From Bacillota bacterium (GTDB lineage Bacteria; Bacillota; Bacilli; Paenibacillales; NBRC-103111), in assembly GCA_023393235.1 (NCBI GenBank), contig JAEWMH010000114.1:1-7532 (forward strand): 7,532 bases of DNA. Direction: 5' to 3'. Below the pieces are notes generated by a model. It was not told where the DNA came from. It did not search any database and was given only the letters and a program-made list of their open reading frames with translations. The stretch's first letter is position 1. Every line of letters begins with the position of its first letter. Positions 1 to 6,411 of the stretch are shown here, one piece after another. The position numbers and the translations under genes are program-made.

Positions 1-160
1 AGGTTAGGGGGAGAGGTCAGTTGAAGACAAAAAGCGGTTAGTGGGAGGGATATTTAGGAGGGCGGCGGTGAGGAGGTTTTAAAGGGGAGGGGCGGACTGG
101 TAGAAGTGGGATACGCTCGGATAGAGAGTGGGCGTGGTTAATCACCCGTTGTAACAATCC
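1..160. other. G-rich non-coding segment
   Basis: No credible gene is seen here. All three plus-strand frames are closed by early stops. The only minus-strand open frames run in from the repeat block at 161-341 and look like no known protein. The plus strand is strikingly purine-rich and poor in C up to about base 135, with many GG and GGG runs (for example around 41-50, 58-79 and 84-94). A similar G-rich style recurs at the far right end (7489-7532). The runs could form two-layer G-quadruplexes in single strands, but this is inference. Any gene to the left must end or start outside the window. Confidence 0.6.
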
Positions 161-211
161 CAAATGCAAAAGTGCATCTATTTCTTCTGCGGCAGATGCC
201 TGAGCATGCCT

Positions 212-236
212 CAAATGCAAAAGTGCATTTATTTTC
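212..236 (+). terminator. Possible rightward terminator (repeat copy 2)
   Basis: The stem is AAATGCA (213-219), the loop AAAG and the partner TGCATTT (224-230), a perfect 7-bp hairpin followed by ATTTT. Copy 1 (161-185) has the same layout with one mismatch, giving two in a row. This would stop rightward transcripts entering from the left of the window. The stem is short and AT-rich, so termination strength is doubtful. Confidence 0.35.
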
Positions 237-266
237 CACAAACTTAGCCAACTTAGCGGGCTTCAC

Positions 267-290
267 GAAAAATAACTGCACTTTTGCAGG
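267..290 (-). terminator. Possible operon terminator (repeat copy 3, with copy 4 upstream)
   Basis: On the minus strand the sequence is CTGCA-AAAG-TGCAG (289-276) followed by TTATTTTT (275-268), the layout of an intrinsic terminator with a 5-bp stem and 4-nt loop. Copy 4 (341-318) precedes it with the same core and T-tract but one broken base pair. Leftward transcripts from the response regulator gene (stop at 483) would meet copy 4 first and copy 3 about 50 nt later. No better hairpin was found between 342 and 482. The stem is shorter than that of a typical strong terminator. Confidence 0.4.
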
Positions 291-341
291 ATGGTGGGGC
301 CAAAACACCGATTCGGCTAAAAATAACTGCACTTTTGCAAG

Positions 342-482
342 ATAGGCGGATGGCAGATTTTCAGAAGAAAGGAGACTTGAGTGCGCTTCAACAGAGTAAA
401 TCGCGAGTGAAGTACCGCTCCAATGTCTTTCAAAAGGGCTTAGGTAGTGAACCATCGGCATCGCCCAGGCCCCCCCCACTCT
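342..482. other. 3' flank of the regulator gene, no gene seen
   Basis: This stretch lies directly after the response regulator stop. It holds an 8-base run of G on the minus strand (C on plus at 470-477), 5 nt past the stop region. No strong inverted repeat with a T-tract is visible here. The open frames crossing it translate into low-complexity or repeat-derived peptides and are not supported as genes. It is best read as the operon's 3' untranslated region leading to the repeat block. Confidence 0.5.
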
Positions 483-2138
483 TCACTTGTCCTTCTGCAG
501 CCGGAAGGCGCTGGGGAGCTGGCCCGTATGGGTCTTGAACAGCTTGGTGAAATACTGCTTGTTGTCGTAGCCCAGCAGGAGCGAGATGTCTTCTACGGTT
601 TTGTCCGTGAGTTTAAGCAGCTCCCGGGCCTTGTCCATTTTTACCCGGGTGGCAAATTCCACGAAGTTCTCCCCGGTTTCCCGCTTAAACAGGCGGCTCA
701 GGTAGTTGGGATGCAGGTGCAGATGCCGCGCGGCATCCTCCAGGGTCACCCGCTCATTCCAGTGGACCGACACAAAACGCTGGCACTCCATAATCTCCCG
801 GTTCTTGGATTCCTGGTATACCTGCCCGGCCCATTCCACCGCCTGGAGCATATAAGAACGAAGCCACCCCTCCAGCTCACCCAGGCTGGTCAGCTCCATC
901 ACATCGTGGTGCAGCACCTCCGAGGCATAGCTGGACTGGTAATGCTGCAGGGATTTCAGCCGCATCCGGATATCCAGGATAATCTTCAGCAGCCACTCCT
1001 TCACCTCCACCGGATTAAACCGGTGAAATTGGATAAACGCCAGCCACTTGGCTATAAAAGCCTCCACCTGCTCCGCCTGCTCCTCCAGCACCGCGCGGCG
1101 GAATTCCTCCAGGGCGGTCACATACTCCGCCAACAGCAGGTCTCCTGAGCCGAAGCTGCCCTGCAGATGCTCCAGGCGCAGAATGGATGCTTCCGGCCAA
1201 TAGAAACGGCCTTGCGCCGCCGCAATCTCCTTGTTCAGCATCTCCCGCAGTTCCTTGCCGTCCGCCACCGGCGTGCCCGTCACGAAGGTAAAGGGAGTTT
1301 TCCCGAACTGCAGCAGGCACTGCTGGAGCTTGCGGAGCATGTCCTCCATCCGCTGCCGGTTATGGATGTGCAGCTGCGAAAAATGGGGGAACAGCACCAC
1401 CAGCTCTCCGCTCTCCAACGAAAATACTGCAGCTTCTCCTGCGCCCGGCAGTTTCCCTTGATCCGGCCGTTCTCCGGGAGCCAGCAGCTCCTCGGCAATA
1501 TTTTCCGCCGTATAGACCAGGAGCTCCCGGGTCTGGAAACGCAACAGGGCTTCGCGCATCCGGCAGGGAAAACCCAGCACTGGCACATACGCAGTGCCCC
1601 GGCTGAAATCCGCGCCATACTCCGCCGCCTGCCGGCTCCACTCCCCCGGGTCCAGAAGGGGGCCGGACAGCGTCTTCCGCAGGAAGATCAGCTTCAAGTC
1701 GCTGCGGTTGCGCCGCATGCTCTGCTCCAGTTCCCGGCTTTTGTGCCGGGCTTCGGCTTCGCCGTCCAGCTCCTTTTTGAGCCGGAATAGAAGCTCCGTG
1801 ATGGTTTTGGCCGTCATGGTTTCCTTCAGGACATATTCGCTGACCCCCAGCTTCACTGCCATCTGGGCATAGCCGAACTCGTCGTGGCAGGAGAGGATCG
1901 CCGTCTTCAAACCCGGATCCCCCGTGCGGAGCACCCGGATCAGCTCCATCCCGTCCATCTCCGGCATGCCAATGTCGGTGATCAACACTTCCGGCGGGGC
2001 CTCACCTGCCGCCGCCAATGCCTCCAGCGGATTCTGGAACGTCCCGGCCAGCCGGAAGCCAAGCCCGGTCCAATCCACCGCTCCCGCCAAAAACTCCAGC
2101 ACCGGCAAATCGTCGTCCACCAGCATTACGCTATACAT
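483..2138 (-). CDS. YesN-type response regulator with AraC-family DNA-binding domain
   Basis: Cytoplasmic transcription factor of 551 aa, the partner of the histidine kinase encoded just upstream. Residues 1-120 form a receiver domain. It has the acidic pocket D8-D9-D10, the phospho-accepting D55 in ITDIGMPEMDG, S83 and K105; the SCHDEFGYAQMAVKLGVSEYVLK-type stretch, in two parts around residues 83-105, is typical of the YesN group. A long middle region of about 320 residues has no motif I recognise. Residues 446-551 are an AraC/XylS domain with two helix-turn-helix units (first recognition helix near HPNYLSRLFKRETG, second near GYDNKQYFTKLFK). The start chosen is ATG at 2138, behind AGGAGG (2153-2148) with 9-nt spacing. 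A longer frame from GTG 2156 would place that ribosome site inside the gene. The ATG overlaps the kinase stop by 8 nt, so translation is probably coupled. Phosphorylation likely lets it activate the sugar-uptake operon; the target is inferred from context. Length is normal for the family and the gene is intact. Confidence 0.93.
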   Translation of the reverse strand: MYSVMLVDDDLPVLEFLAGAVDWTGLGFRLAGTFQNPLEALAAAGEAPPEVLITDIGMPEMDGMELIRVLRTGDPGLKTAILSCHDEFGYAQMAVKLGVSEYVLKETMTAKTITELLFRLKKELDGEAEARHKSRELEQSMRRNRSDLKLIFLRKTLSGPLLDPGEWSRQAAEYGADFSRGTAYVPVLGFPCRMREALLRFQTRELLVYTAENIAEELLAPGERPDQGKLPGAGEAAVFSLESGELVVLFPHFSQLHIHNRQRMEDMLRKLQQCLLQFGKTPFTFVTGTPVADGKELREMLNKEIAAAQGRFYWPEASILRLEHLQGSFGSGDLLLAEYVTALEEFRRAVLEEQAEQVEAFIAKWLAFIQFHRFNPVEVKEWLLKIILDIRMRLKSLQHYQSSYASEVLHHDVMELTSLGELEGWLRSYMLQAVEWAGQVYQESKNREIMECQRFVSVHWNERVTLEDAARHLHLHPNYLSRLFKRETGENFVEFATRVKMDKARELLKLTDKTVEDISLLLGYDNKQYFTKLFKTHTGQLPSAFRLQKDK

Positions 2139-3933
2139 TAGGTATTTCCTCCTCACGAAGCGGAATGATCATCCGGATCACGGTACCTTCATTTTCCCCG
2201 GACTCGATTGCAAAATCCACCTTCTCCGCCGGATAAACCAAACGCAGCCGCTCGTATACATTGCGCAGCCCGATGCCGGACAGAGCCGACCTCCGCTTCT
2301 CCGTCAATGGCTCAGGCTCATTGGCAAACACATGAAGCCGCAGCTGCTCAAGCCGCTCCGGATTCATACCTGCACCGTTATCCTCCACGGCAATAAGGAG
2401 GCGCGAACCCCCGTCCGCCAGCCGGCTGGTAATCGCAATGACGCCCTCCTTGCGCTTCAAGCCATGCTGGTAAGCATTCTCCGTCAGCGGCTGGAGAATA
2501 AACCGGGGGACCTGGCAAAGGAGGGTATCTGACGCTGCAAATACCTCCAGCCGTACTGCACCGCCGTGACGGGAATTCACCAGCCTCACATAATGCTGGA
2601 TAATGTCCAGTTCCTCATGCAGGGGGATGAACTCATTATTCCGGTTGATGGTCATCCGCAGGAGGGAGGAAAGGGAGCTGATCAGCTCCGCATTTTCCTC
2701 GTCACCCTTCATCATAATTTTCAGCCGGATGGAATTCAGTACATTAAACAAAAAATGCGGATTAATCTGCGCCTGGAGCATCGCCAGCTCCGCCTTGCGC
2801 TTGAGCTCCTGCTCCCGCCGGTTCTCCTCCAAAGTAGCCTCGATCCGGTCCAGCATCCGGTCGAATACATAACCGAGCCGTCCCACCTCATCAGGCCCGG
2901 AAATATTGGAGCGCTCCCCCAGCCGTCCGTTCTGGATGCGGACCACCGTCTGCACCAGACGCCCGATAGGTTTGGTCAGGGTGCCAACCACAGATAGCAG
3001 GATAATGGCGAACAGAACCAGAAACGCCAGTTGAACCATGAAATCTTTTCTGCGGAAGGACTCAATCCGGCTGGCTGCCTGCTTGTAGGGGCTCATGCTC
3101 ACCAGCTGCCATTCGGGAGTAACCTGCTCCGCCAGCATAATAAACTCCTCGCCCGCTACCTTGAGGAAGGATACCCCTCCGTCCTGGGGCAGCTTGTCGT
3201 AGTGGGGGAAGGGAGTCCCGATGAGCGCCGAACCCTCCCGGTCCACCAGCACTTGACCGCTGCGGTCCACCAGAAGCATCGTTTCATTGGTTTTGGCCTG
3301 GGCAAACAGCCGCTGGATTACGTCCATCTCCAGGCTGACAATGACATAACCGTACACCACATCTGCTGAACGCAAAGGTTTGGCCGCCGTCAGCAGGTAG
3401 GGTCTCCCCGGATTCACCAGATAATTGGGCTCTGCTCCTACCCAGCGGACGCCGTAGGCGGAAACCCCGGACAACCCTTCAAACCAGTCCCGCTTGGTGA
3501 AATACGAAGGATGAAAACCGAAGGTGGTATAGCTGGCCACGTATTCCCCGTTGGGCAGAAGTACAGTGGCATACATATTGCCGAAGGAATTCATGACCGT
3601 TTCAAGCCGCATGCTGATTTTCTGTTTGTGGGCCAGCATATCGCCGATGCTCAAGGCCCGGTCGCTGCGCCCCAGCTCCCGGATGGAGATTTGCATATCA
3701 CTGTCAAATTGGACGAAGTTCATGACGTACACCAGATTTTTGATCTGGCCGGCCACCACCTGGTTGACAATCCGCAGGGACTCCCGGGAATTATCTGTCA
3801 CCTGGGTGCGGACTACATCACGGGTCAGAAAGTTGGACACCAGCATGGAAATGAGGGAGGGCAGCACCAGGCAGATGAGAATGGTGAGCATCAGCTTGTT
3901 GCGGAGCGACAGCTTGTGGAACCAACGAAGCAC
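2131..3933 (-). CDS. YesM-type sensor histidine kinase
   Basis: Membrane sensor kinase of 600 aa that should autophosphorylate on histidine and pass the phosphate to the regulator encoded next. A first membrane helix spans about residues 13-36. An extracellular sensing region of about 260 residues (40-297, consistent with a dCache-type fold) follows, then a second helix at about 299-319. A HAMP linker covers about 320-372. The His_kinase segment has AQINPHFLFN with H393. The ATPase domain shows the N box around N486 (QPLTENAYQHG), the G1 box EDNGAGM at 517-523 and GIGL at 553-556. All key residues are present. The start is GTG at 3933 behind GAGGGAGG (3949-3942) with 8-nt spacing; no in-frame ATG with a comparable site lies nearby. 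It follows the binding-protein gene after a 118-bp spacer with hairpins. The ligand is unknown. Kinases of this family often sense sugars, alone or via the binding protein; that role here is inference. Confidence 0.95.
   Translation of the reverse strand: MLRWFHKLSLRNKLMLTILICLVLPSLISMLVSNFLTRDVVRTQVTDNSRESLRIVNQVVAGQIKNLVYVMNFVQFDSDMQISIRELGRSDRALSIGDMLAHKQKISMRLETVMNSFGNMYATVLLPNGEYVASYTTFGFHPSYFTKRDWFEGLSGVSAYGVRWVGAEPNYLVNPGRPYLLTAAKPLRSADVVYGYVIVSLEMDVIQRLFAQAKTNETMLLVDRSGQVLVDREGSALIGTPFPHYDKLPQDGGVSFLKVAGEEFIMLAEQVTPEWQLVSMSPYKQAASRIESFRRKDFMVQLAFLVLFAIILLSVVGTLTKPIGRLVQTVVRIQNGRLGERSNISGPDEVGRLGYVFDRMLDRIEATLEENRREQELKRKAELAMLQAQINPHFLFNVLNSIRLKIMMKGDEENAELISSLSSLLRMTINRNNEFIPLHEELDIIQHYVRLVNSRHGGAVRLEVFAASDTLLCQVPRFILQPLTENAYQHGLKRKEGVIAITSRLADGGSRLLIAVEDNGAGMNPERLEQLRLHVFANEPEPLTEKRRSALSGIGLRNVYERLRLVYPAEKVDFAIESGENEGTVIRMIIPLREEEIPNV
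2148..2153 (-). promoter_or_regulatory. Ribosome binding site of the response regulator
   Basis: AGGAGG lies inside the 3' end of the kinase gene, 9 nt before ATG 2138. It decides between this ATG and the upstream in-frame GTG at 2156, which has the AGGAGG immediately behind it and no good site before it. Confidence 0.75.
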
Positions 3934-3967
3934 AGGTTACGCCTCCCTCACATTAGATTGAAAAATG

Positions 3968-3999
3968 GGAAAAGAAGAGGGCTAATGCTTCTCCTCTTC
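3968..3999 (-). terminator. Terminator-like hairpin between binding-protein and kinase genes
   Basis: On the minus strand GAAGAGG (3999-3993) pairs perfectly with CCTCTTC (3980-3974) across a 12-nt loop, followed by TTTT (3973-3970). It lies between the binding-protein stop (4052) and the kinase GTG (3933). No separate strong kinase promoter is evident, so it probably acts as a partial terminator or attenuator that keeps kinase and regulator mRNA below that of the binding protein. The stem is only 7 bp, so it may be leaky. Confidence 0.5.
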
Positions 4000-4000
4000 C

Positions 4001-4043
4001 ATTATACATTGAACCTGCATGTATTTGCCGGAGGCTTCTCCGG
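4001..4043 (-). other. Two further hairpins and a TATAAT after the binding-protein gene
   Basis: A compact GC-rich hairpin, CCGGAG-AAGC-CTCCGG (4043-4028), starts 8 nt after the binding-protein stop and has no T-tract, which suits a 3'-end stabiliser rather than a terminator. A second hairpin, ATACAT/ATGTAT (4024-4019 with 4009-4004), follows. A perfect TATAAT reads on the minus strand at 4006-4001, but no matching -35 is seen 16-18 bp upstream. A start from it would fall inside the next hairpin, so I do not call it a promoter. Confidence 0.45.
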
Positions 4044-4051
4044 GCGTCCGG

Positions 4052-5416
4052 TTATTTATTGCTGGCCTTGATGTCATTCAGTTTCTTCGTGGTGGTCTGA
4101 ATGGTTTTGTCCAGATCCTGCTTGCCGGTCAGATACAGCTCTACCTGGCTCAGCAGTTCCTTTTCCTGCTGAAGGGAGAAGGTAGGCGGAACGATCAGCT
4201 TGGTGGGTTTGTTGACTTTGAGAGTGGCCAAAAGAGAGTCCTTGTCGACAAATTTGGCCATCTCGGGTTTGCCGCTTTTGAGAATCGCTTCCACGTTTTT
4301 GTTCAGGTCTGCTTTTTTCCAGCCGGAGAAGAACATGCCTTGCTCCAGCACACCCTCGGTGGTATACCATTTTACAAATTCATAAGCAGCCTGCTTATTC
4401 TTTGAAGATGCCGCAACGCCGATAAAGTCTGCGCCAATGTTGGTGTAGCCATTGGTATCCTTCGCGTCAAACTTGGGGTAGGGGGCAAATACAGTGTTAA
4501 ATTTGCCGTTTAGAGCAAGTTCTCCCACCATCCAGTTGCCGGTAAGCAGCATGGCAGCCTTGCCGGAATAGAATACGTCCCGGTAGCCCATCTTCTGGGA
4601 GACAACATCGTAATAGGGCACGGAGGATTTATCCACGTTCTCCATCTTGTTGCGGAGATCCAGGGAGAAGCGGTATTTGGGATTATCCACGTTAGGAGTA
4701 CCGTCCTCCTTCACATACAGCGGAAGCTCCGGATCGTTGGAGAGCGCCAGTTGGGCGTAGTTTATCCAAGTGTGGAAGTAAGAGCCGTAGACCTTGGCGG
4801 CGCCTTCACCGCTGGTGAGCTTTTTGGCGTATTCGGCATAGTCGTCCCAGGTCCAGTCTGTAGGCACCGGGAGCTTGGCCTGGTCCAGCTTGTCCTTGTT
4901 CAGGAGCACCAGCCACTCAATCATCTTGCCGGGAAGGGCATAGTATTTACCATTGACGCTGGCATCAACCTTGAACTCCGCTTTGGGATCTAAGCCGTCC
5001 TTCTTCAGATACTCGTCCAGCGGCTCCAGCATGCCGGCTCCCACCCGTTGGGCATAATCTGGGGCGGAAGAATACATGATGACATCCATTTGGTCACCTG
5101 AGGCTGCCAGCAGATCAAGCTTGCTCATCCCTTCATGGGAGTCGCCCTTTTCGGACAGACCCTCATAAACTACCTTGATATTGGGATGGGTCTTGTTGAA
5201 GGCGGCCAGGGTAGCGTTCCAGTTGCCTTGGGACTCTGTGTACCAGGACTGGAGCTTGATGGTAACCGGAGCAGCGGCTGAACTGCCTGGGGCACCCGAT
5301 CCTCCTGCGGCAGGTGTTTCCGCGTCCCCTCCGCCGCATCCGGCCAGTGCAGCTGTTGCCGCCAGCGTGGTAGTGAGCACCAGAAGGCTTCTTTTCATAA
5401 AAGGCGTGTTTCTCAT
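4052..5416 (-). CDS. Sugar ABC transporter substrate-binding lipoprotein
   Basis: Extracellular solute-binding protein of family 1 (UgpB/MalE-like), 454 aa, anchored to the outer face of the membrane. Residues 1-26 are a lipoprotein signal: positive K8-R9, a hydrophobic stretch and the lipobox LAGC with the lipidated C27. A Gly/Ala/Ser-rich linker (about 28-50) leads into the binding fold starting near IKLQSWYTES. Family-like stretches include GDQMDVIM (107-114), GKYYALP (156-162), GKAAMLLTGNWM (285-296) and FVKWYTTEG near the C-terminus. It delivers a sugar or oligosaccharide to the two permeases encoded upstream; which sugar cannot be read from sequence. The start is ATG at 5416 behind GGAGGGG (5429-5423) with 6-nt spacing. 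An in-frame TTG at 5431 overlaps that ribosome site and would add five residues, and an internal ATG at 5398 has no site. Order is unusual: it follows rather than precedes the permeases. Confidence 0.94.
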   Translation of the reverse strand: MRNTPFMKRSLLVLTTTLAATAALAGCGGGDAETPAAGGSGAPGSSAAAPVTIKLQSWYTESQGNWNATLAAFNKTHPNIKVVYEGLSEKGDSHEGMSKLDLLAASGDQMDVIMYSSAPDYAQRVGAGMLEPLDEYLKKDGLDPKAEFKVDASVNGKYYALPGKMIEWLVLLNKDKLDQAKLPVPTDWTWDDYAEYAKKLTSGEGAAKVYGSYFHTWINYAQLALSNDPELPLYVKEDGTPNVDNPKYRFSLDLRNKMENVDKSSVPYYDVVSQKMGYRDVFYSGKAAMLLTGNWMVGELALNGKFNTVFAPYPKFDAKDTNGYTNIGADFIGVAASSKNKQAAYEFVKWYTTEGVLEQGMFFSGWKKADLNKNVEAILKSGKPEMAKFVDKDSLLATLKVNKPTKLIVPPTFSLQQEKELLSQVELYLTGKQDLDKTIQTTTKKLNDIKASNK

Positions 5417-5422
5417 GTTTGA

Positions 5423-5429
5423 CCCCTCC
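5423..5429 (-). promoter_or_regulatory. Ribosome binding site of the binding-protein gene
   Basis: GGAGGGG sits 6 nt before ATG 5416. It overlaps the alternative TTG codon at 5431-5429, so it supports the ATG as the true start. Confidence 0.75.
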
Positions 5430-5545
5430 AATAAGAAATGATGGCGTTTGTTAGTCTTGAAAGCCTTTGCAATCTGATCGTACCAAACCGCTCTGCCGGT
5501 GATGAGTCAATTTATTAACCGGATGCGTTCAATTTATAACCTGCC
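5430..5545 (-). promoter_or_regulatory. Permease-to-binding-protein spacer with cre-like site
   Basis: This spacer between the permease 2 stop and the binding-protein ribosome site contains TTGAAAGCCTTTGCAA on the plus strand at 5457-5472. It matches the Bacillales CcpA cre consensus WTGNAANCGNWNNCW at all but one fixed position, but the missing base is in the central CG, the most conserved part. TTGACT at 5510-5505 (minus) could be a -35, with a poor TTTGGT 17 bp downstream. If real, the cre-like site would sit just after the start point, a position suited to catabolite repression. No hairpin with a T-tract is seen, so read-through from the permease genes is likely. Confidence 0.3.
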
Positions 5546-6379
5546 TCAGCCTTTGACCCCGCCCAGGGCAATGCCTTCGATCACATGCTTCTGCCCGATG
5601 ATGAAAATGATGAGCAGGGGCAGGATGGCGGATACGGCTCCGGCCATGATGAGGGAATACAGCTCTCCGTTCAGGGTGGCAAAAGAGCGGATACCCAGCT
5701 GGATGGTGAAGAGGCTTTTGGTCTTCAGGAAAATCAGCGGGCCCTGGTAATCGTTCCAGGTCCAGATAAACCGCAGGATGGCGTAGGTGGCGATGGCCGG
5801 ACGGACCAGCGGGGTACAGATGGACAGGAAAATGCGGATATGTCCGGCGCCGTCGATTTTGGCGGATTCCATATATTCGTCATGGATGCCCATGTAGAAC
5901 TGACGCAGCATGAAGGTGCCCAGGACGCTGAAGGCCCCCAGCATCACTAAACCCAGGTGGGTATCGAAGAGACCCATCCAGCGGAACAAAAGGAACTGCG
6001 GCACCAGGATAGCCTGCTGGGGCACCATGTAGATGGCCAGCACCAGGATAAACACCGCCTCCCTGCCGCGGAACTTCACCTTGGCGAAGGCATAGGCGGA
6101 CATGGCCGCGAACAGCACAGAGGAGAAGGTGGTCAATAAGGTAACCTTAATCGAATTCCAATAGTACAGCGGGAATTTGGTGGTTGTCCAGACTTCCTTG
6201 TAGTTTTCCACGGCGTTCCAGTTTTTGGGGATCCACTCGATGGGATATTTGAACACATCTGCCTCCGGCTTCATGGAGGTGGAGATCATCCAGAAGAAAG
6301 GGGTCATAAACAGGATGCCCAATACGGTCATGATGAGGGTCAGCAGAATTTTTTTGGCCAAATCGGATTTGTGGCGCAT
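5546..6379 (-). CDS. Carbohydrate ABC transporter permease 2 (MalG/UgpE/LplC type)
   Basis: Integral membrane subunit of 277 aa, the second half of the sugar channel. Six hydrophobic segments fit the family: about 11-33, 76-99, 107-129, 141-160, 190-207 and 242-262. The cytoplasmic loop that contacts the ATPase reads ESAKIDGAG (171-179) followed by a TPLVRPA turn, a slightly degenerate EAA motif. The C-terminal GQKHVIEGIALGGVKG is characteristic of MalG-type permeases. The start is uncertain. ATG 6379 has AAAGGAG (6397-6391) at an 11-nt spacing and gives the usual family N-terminus. ATG 6412 overlaps the permease 1 stop by one base (TGATG) and adds 11 residues with only a weak GGTGA. ATG 6445 lies well inside permease 1 and is unlikely. 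It needs a partner ATPase that is not encoded here. Confidence 0.93.
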   Translation of the reverse strand: MRHKSDLAKKILLTLIMTVLGILFMTPFFWMISTSMKPEADVFKYPIEWIPKNWNAVENYKEVWTTTKFPLYYWNSIKVTLLTTFSSVLFAAMSAYAFAKVKFRGREAVFILVLAIYMVPQQAILVPQFLLFRWMGLFDTHLGLVMLGAFSVLGTFMLRQFYMGIHDEYMESAKIDGAGHIRIFLSICTPLVRPAIATYAILRFIWTWNDYQGPLIFLKTKSLFTIQLGIRSFATLNGELYSLIMAGAVSAILPLLIIFIIGQKHVIEGIALGGVKG

Positions 6380-6390
6380 GGGGGCTTCGG

Positions 6391-6397
6391 CTCCTTT
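6391..6397 (-). promoter_or_regulatory. Ribosome binding site of permease 2
   Basis: AAAGGAG lies in the 32-bp gap after the permease 1 stop, 11 nt before ATG 6379. It is the best site near any candidate start, although the spacing is a little long. It favours 6379 over the coupled ATG at 6412. Confidence 0.5.
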
Positions 6398-6411
6398 CCT
6401 TGCAAATCGCA

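Larger units (their letters stand above)
161..341. repeat. Four-copy inverted repeat cluster, core TGCAAAAGTGCA
   Basis: Four copies of a roughly 24-bp element occur. Copies 1 (161-185) and 2 (212-236) read rightward, with TGCAAAAGTGCA at 165-176 and 216-227. Copies 3 (267-290) and 4 (318-341) read leftward, with the reverse complement TGCACTTTTGCA at 277-288 and 328-339. The core is followed, in its own orientation, by (T/C/G)TATTT or GTTATTTTT. Core spacings are 51, 61 and 51 bp, and the whole set is symmetric about position 252. The spacers between copies are not alike, so this is not a simple duplication of a 51-bp unit. Each core is a dyad TGCA-N4-TGCA. Copy 2 extends to a perfect 7-bp stem and copy 3 to a 5-bp stem, with the flanking pair changed from A-T to C-G, so pairing is kept. 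It may be a dispersed intergenic repeat family, a set of protein-binding dyads, or terminator hairpins. Confidence 0.85.

Noticed and set aside
38..241. Minus-strand open frame of 67 codons
   Set aside because: Starts inside a repeat copy and runs through G-rich DNA; low-complexity product and no ribosome binding site.
161..341. CRISPR array
   Set aside because: Only four copies in opposing orientations, with short cores and T-tracts and no cas genes. Direct repeats with unique spacers in one orientation are absent.
161..341. Insertion sequence or MITE ends
   Set aside because: The outer copies are inverted, but no transposase, no clear target-site duplication and no longer terminal inverted repeat are visible; a small mobile origin cannot be excluded.
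470..477. Run of eight C (G on the coding strand) as a phase-variable tract in the regulator gene
   Set aside because: It lies after the regulator stop codon, so slippage would not change the protein.
447..1148. Plus-strand open frame of 233 codons opposite the response regulator
   Set aside because: It is the antisense shadow of a GC-rich gene. The minus-strand frame encodes a complete response regulator with all motifs, and this product has no recognisable domain or ribosome site.
1167..1790. Plus-strand open frame of 207 codons
   Set aside because: Antisense to the middle of the response regulator gene; rich in Q, H, R and P, as expected of a shadow frame, with no domain.
4001..4006. TATAAT as an internal promoter for the kinase
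   Set aside because: No -35 at a proper distance, and the expected start would fall within the terminator-like hairpin.
3511..4071. Plus-strand open frame of 186 codons
   Set aside because: Antisense to the kinase sensing domain and the spacer; His/Gln/Gly-rich shadow composition.
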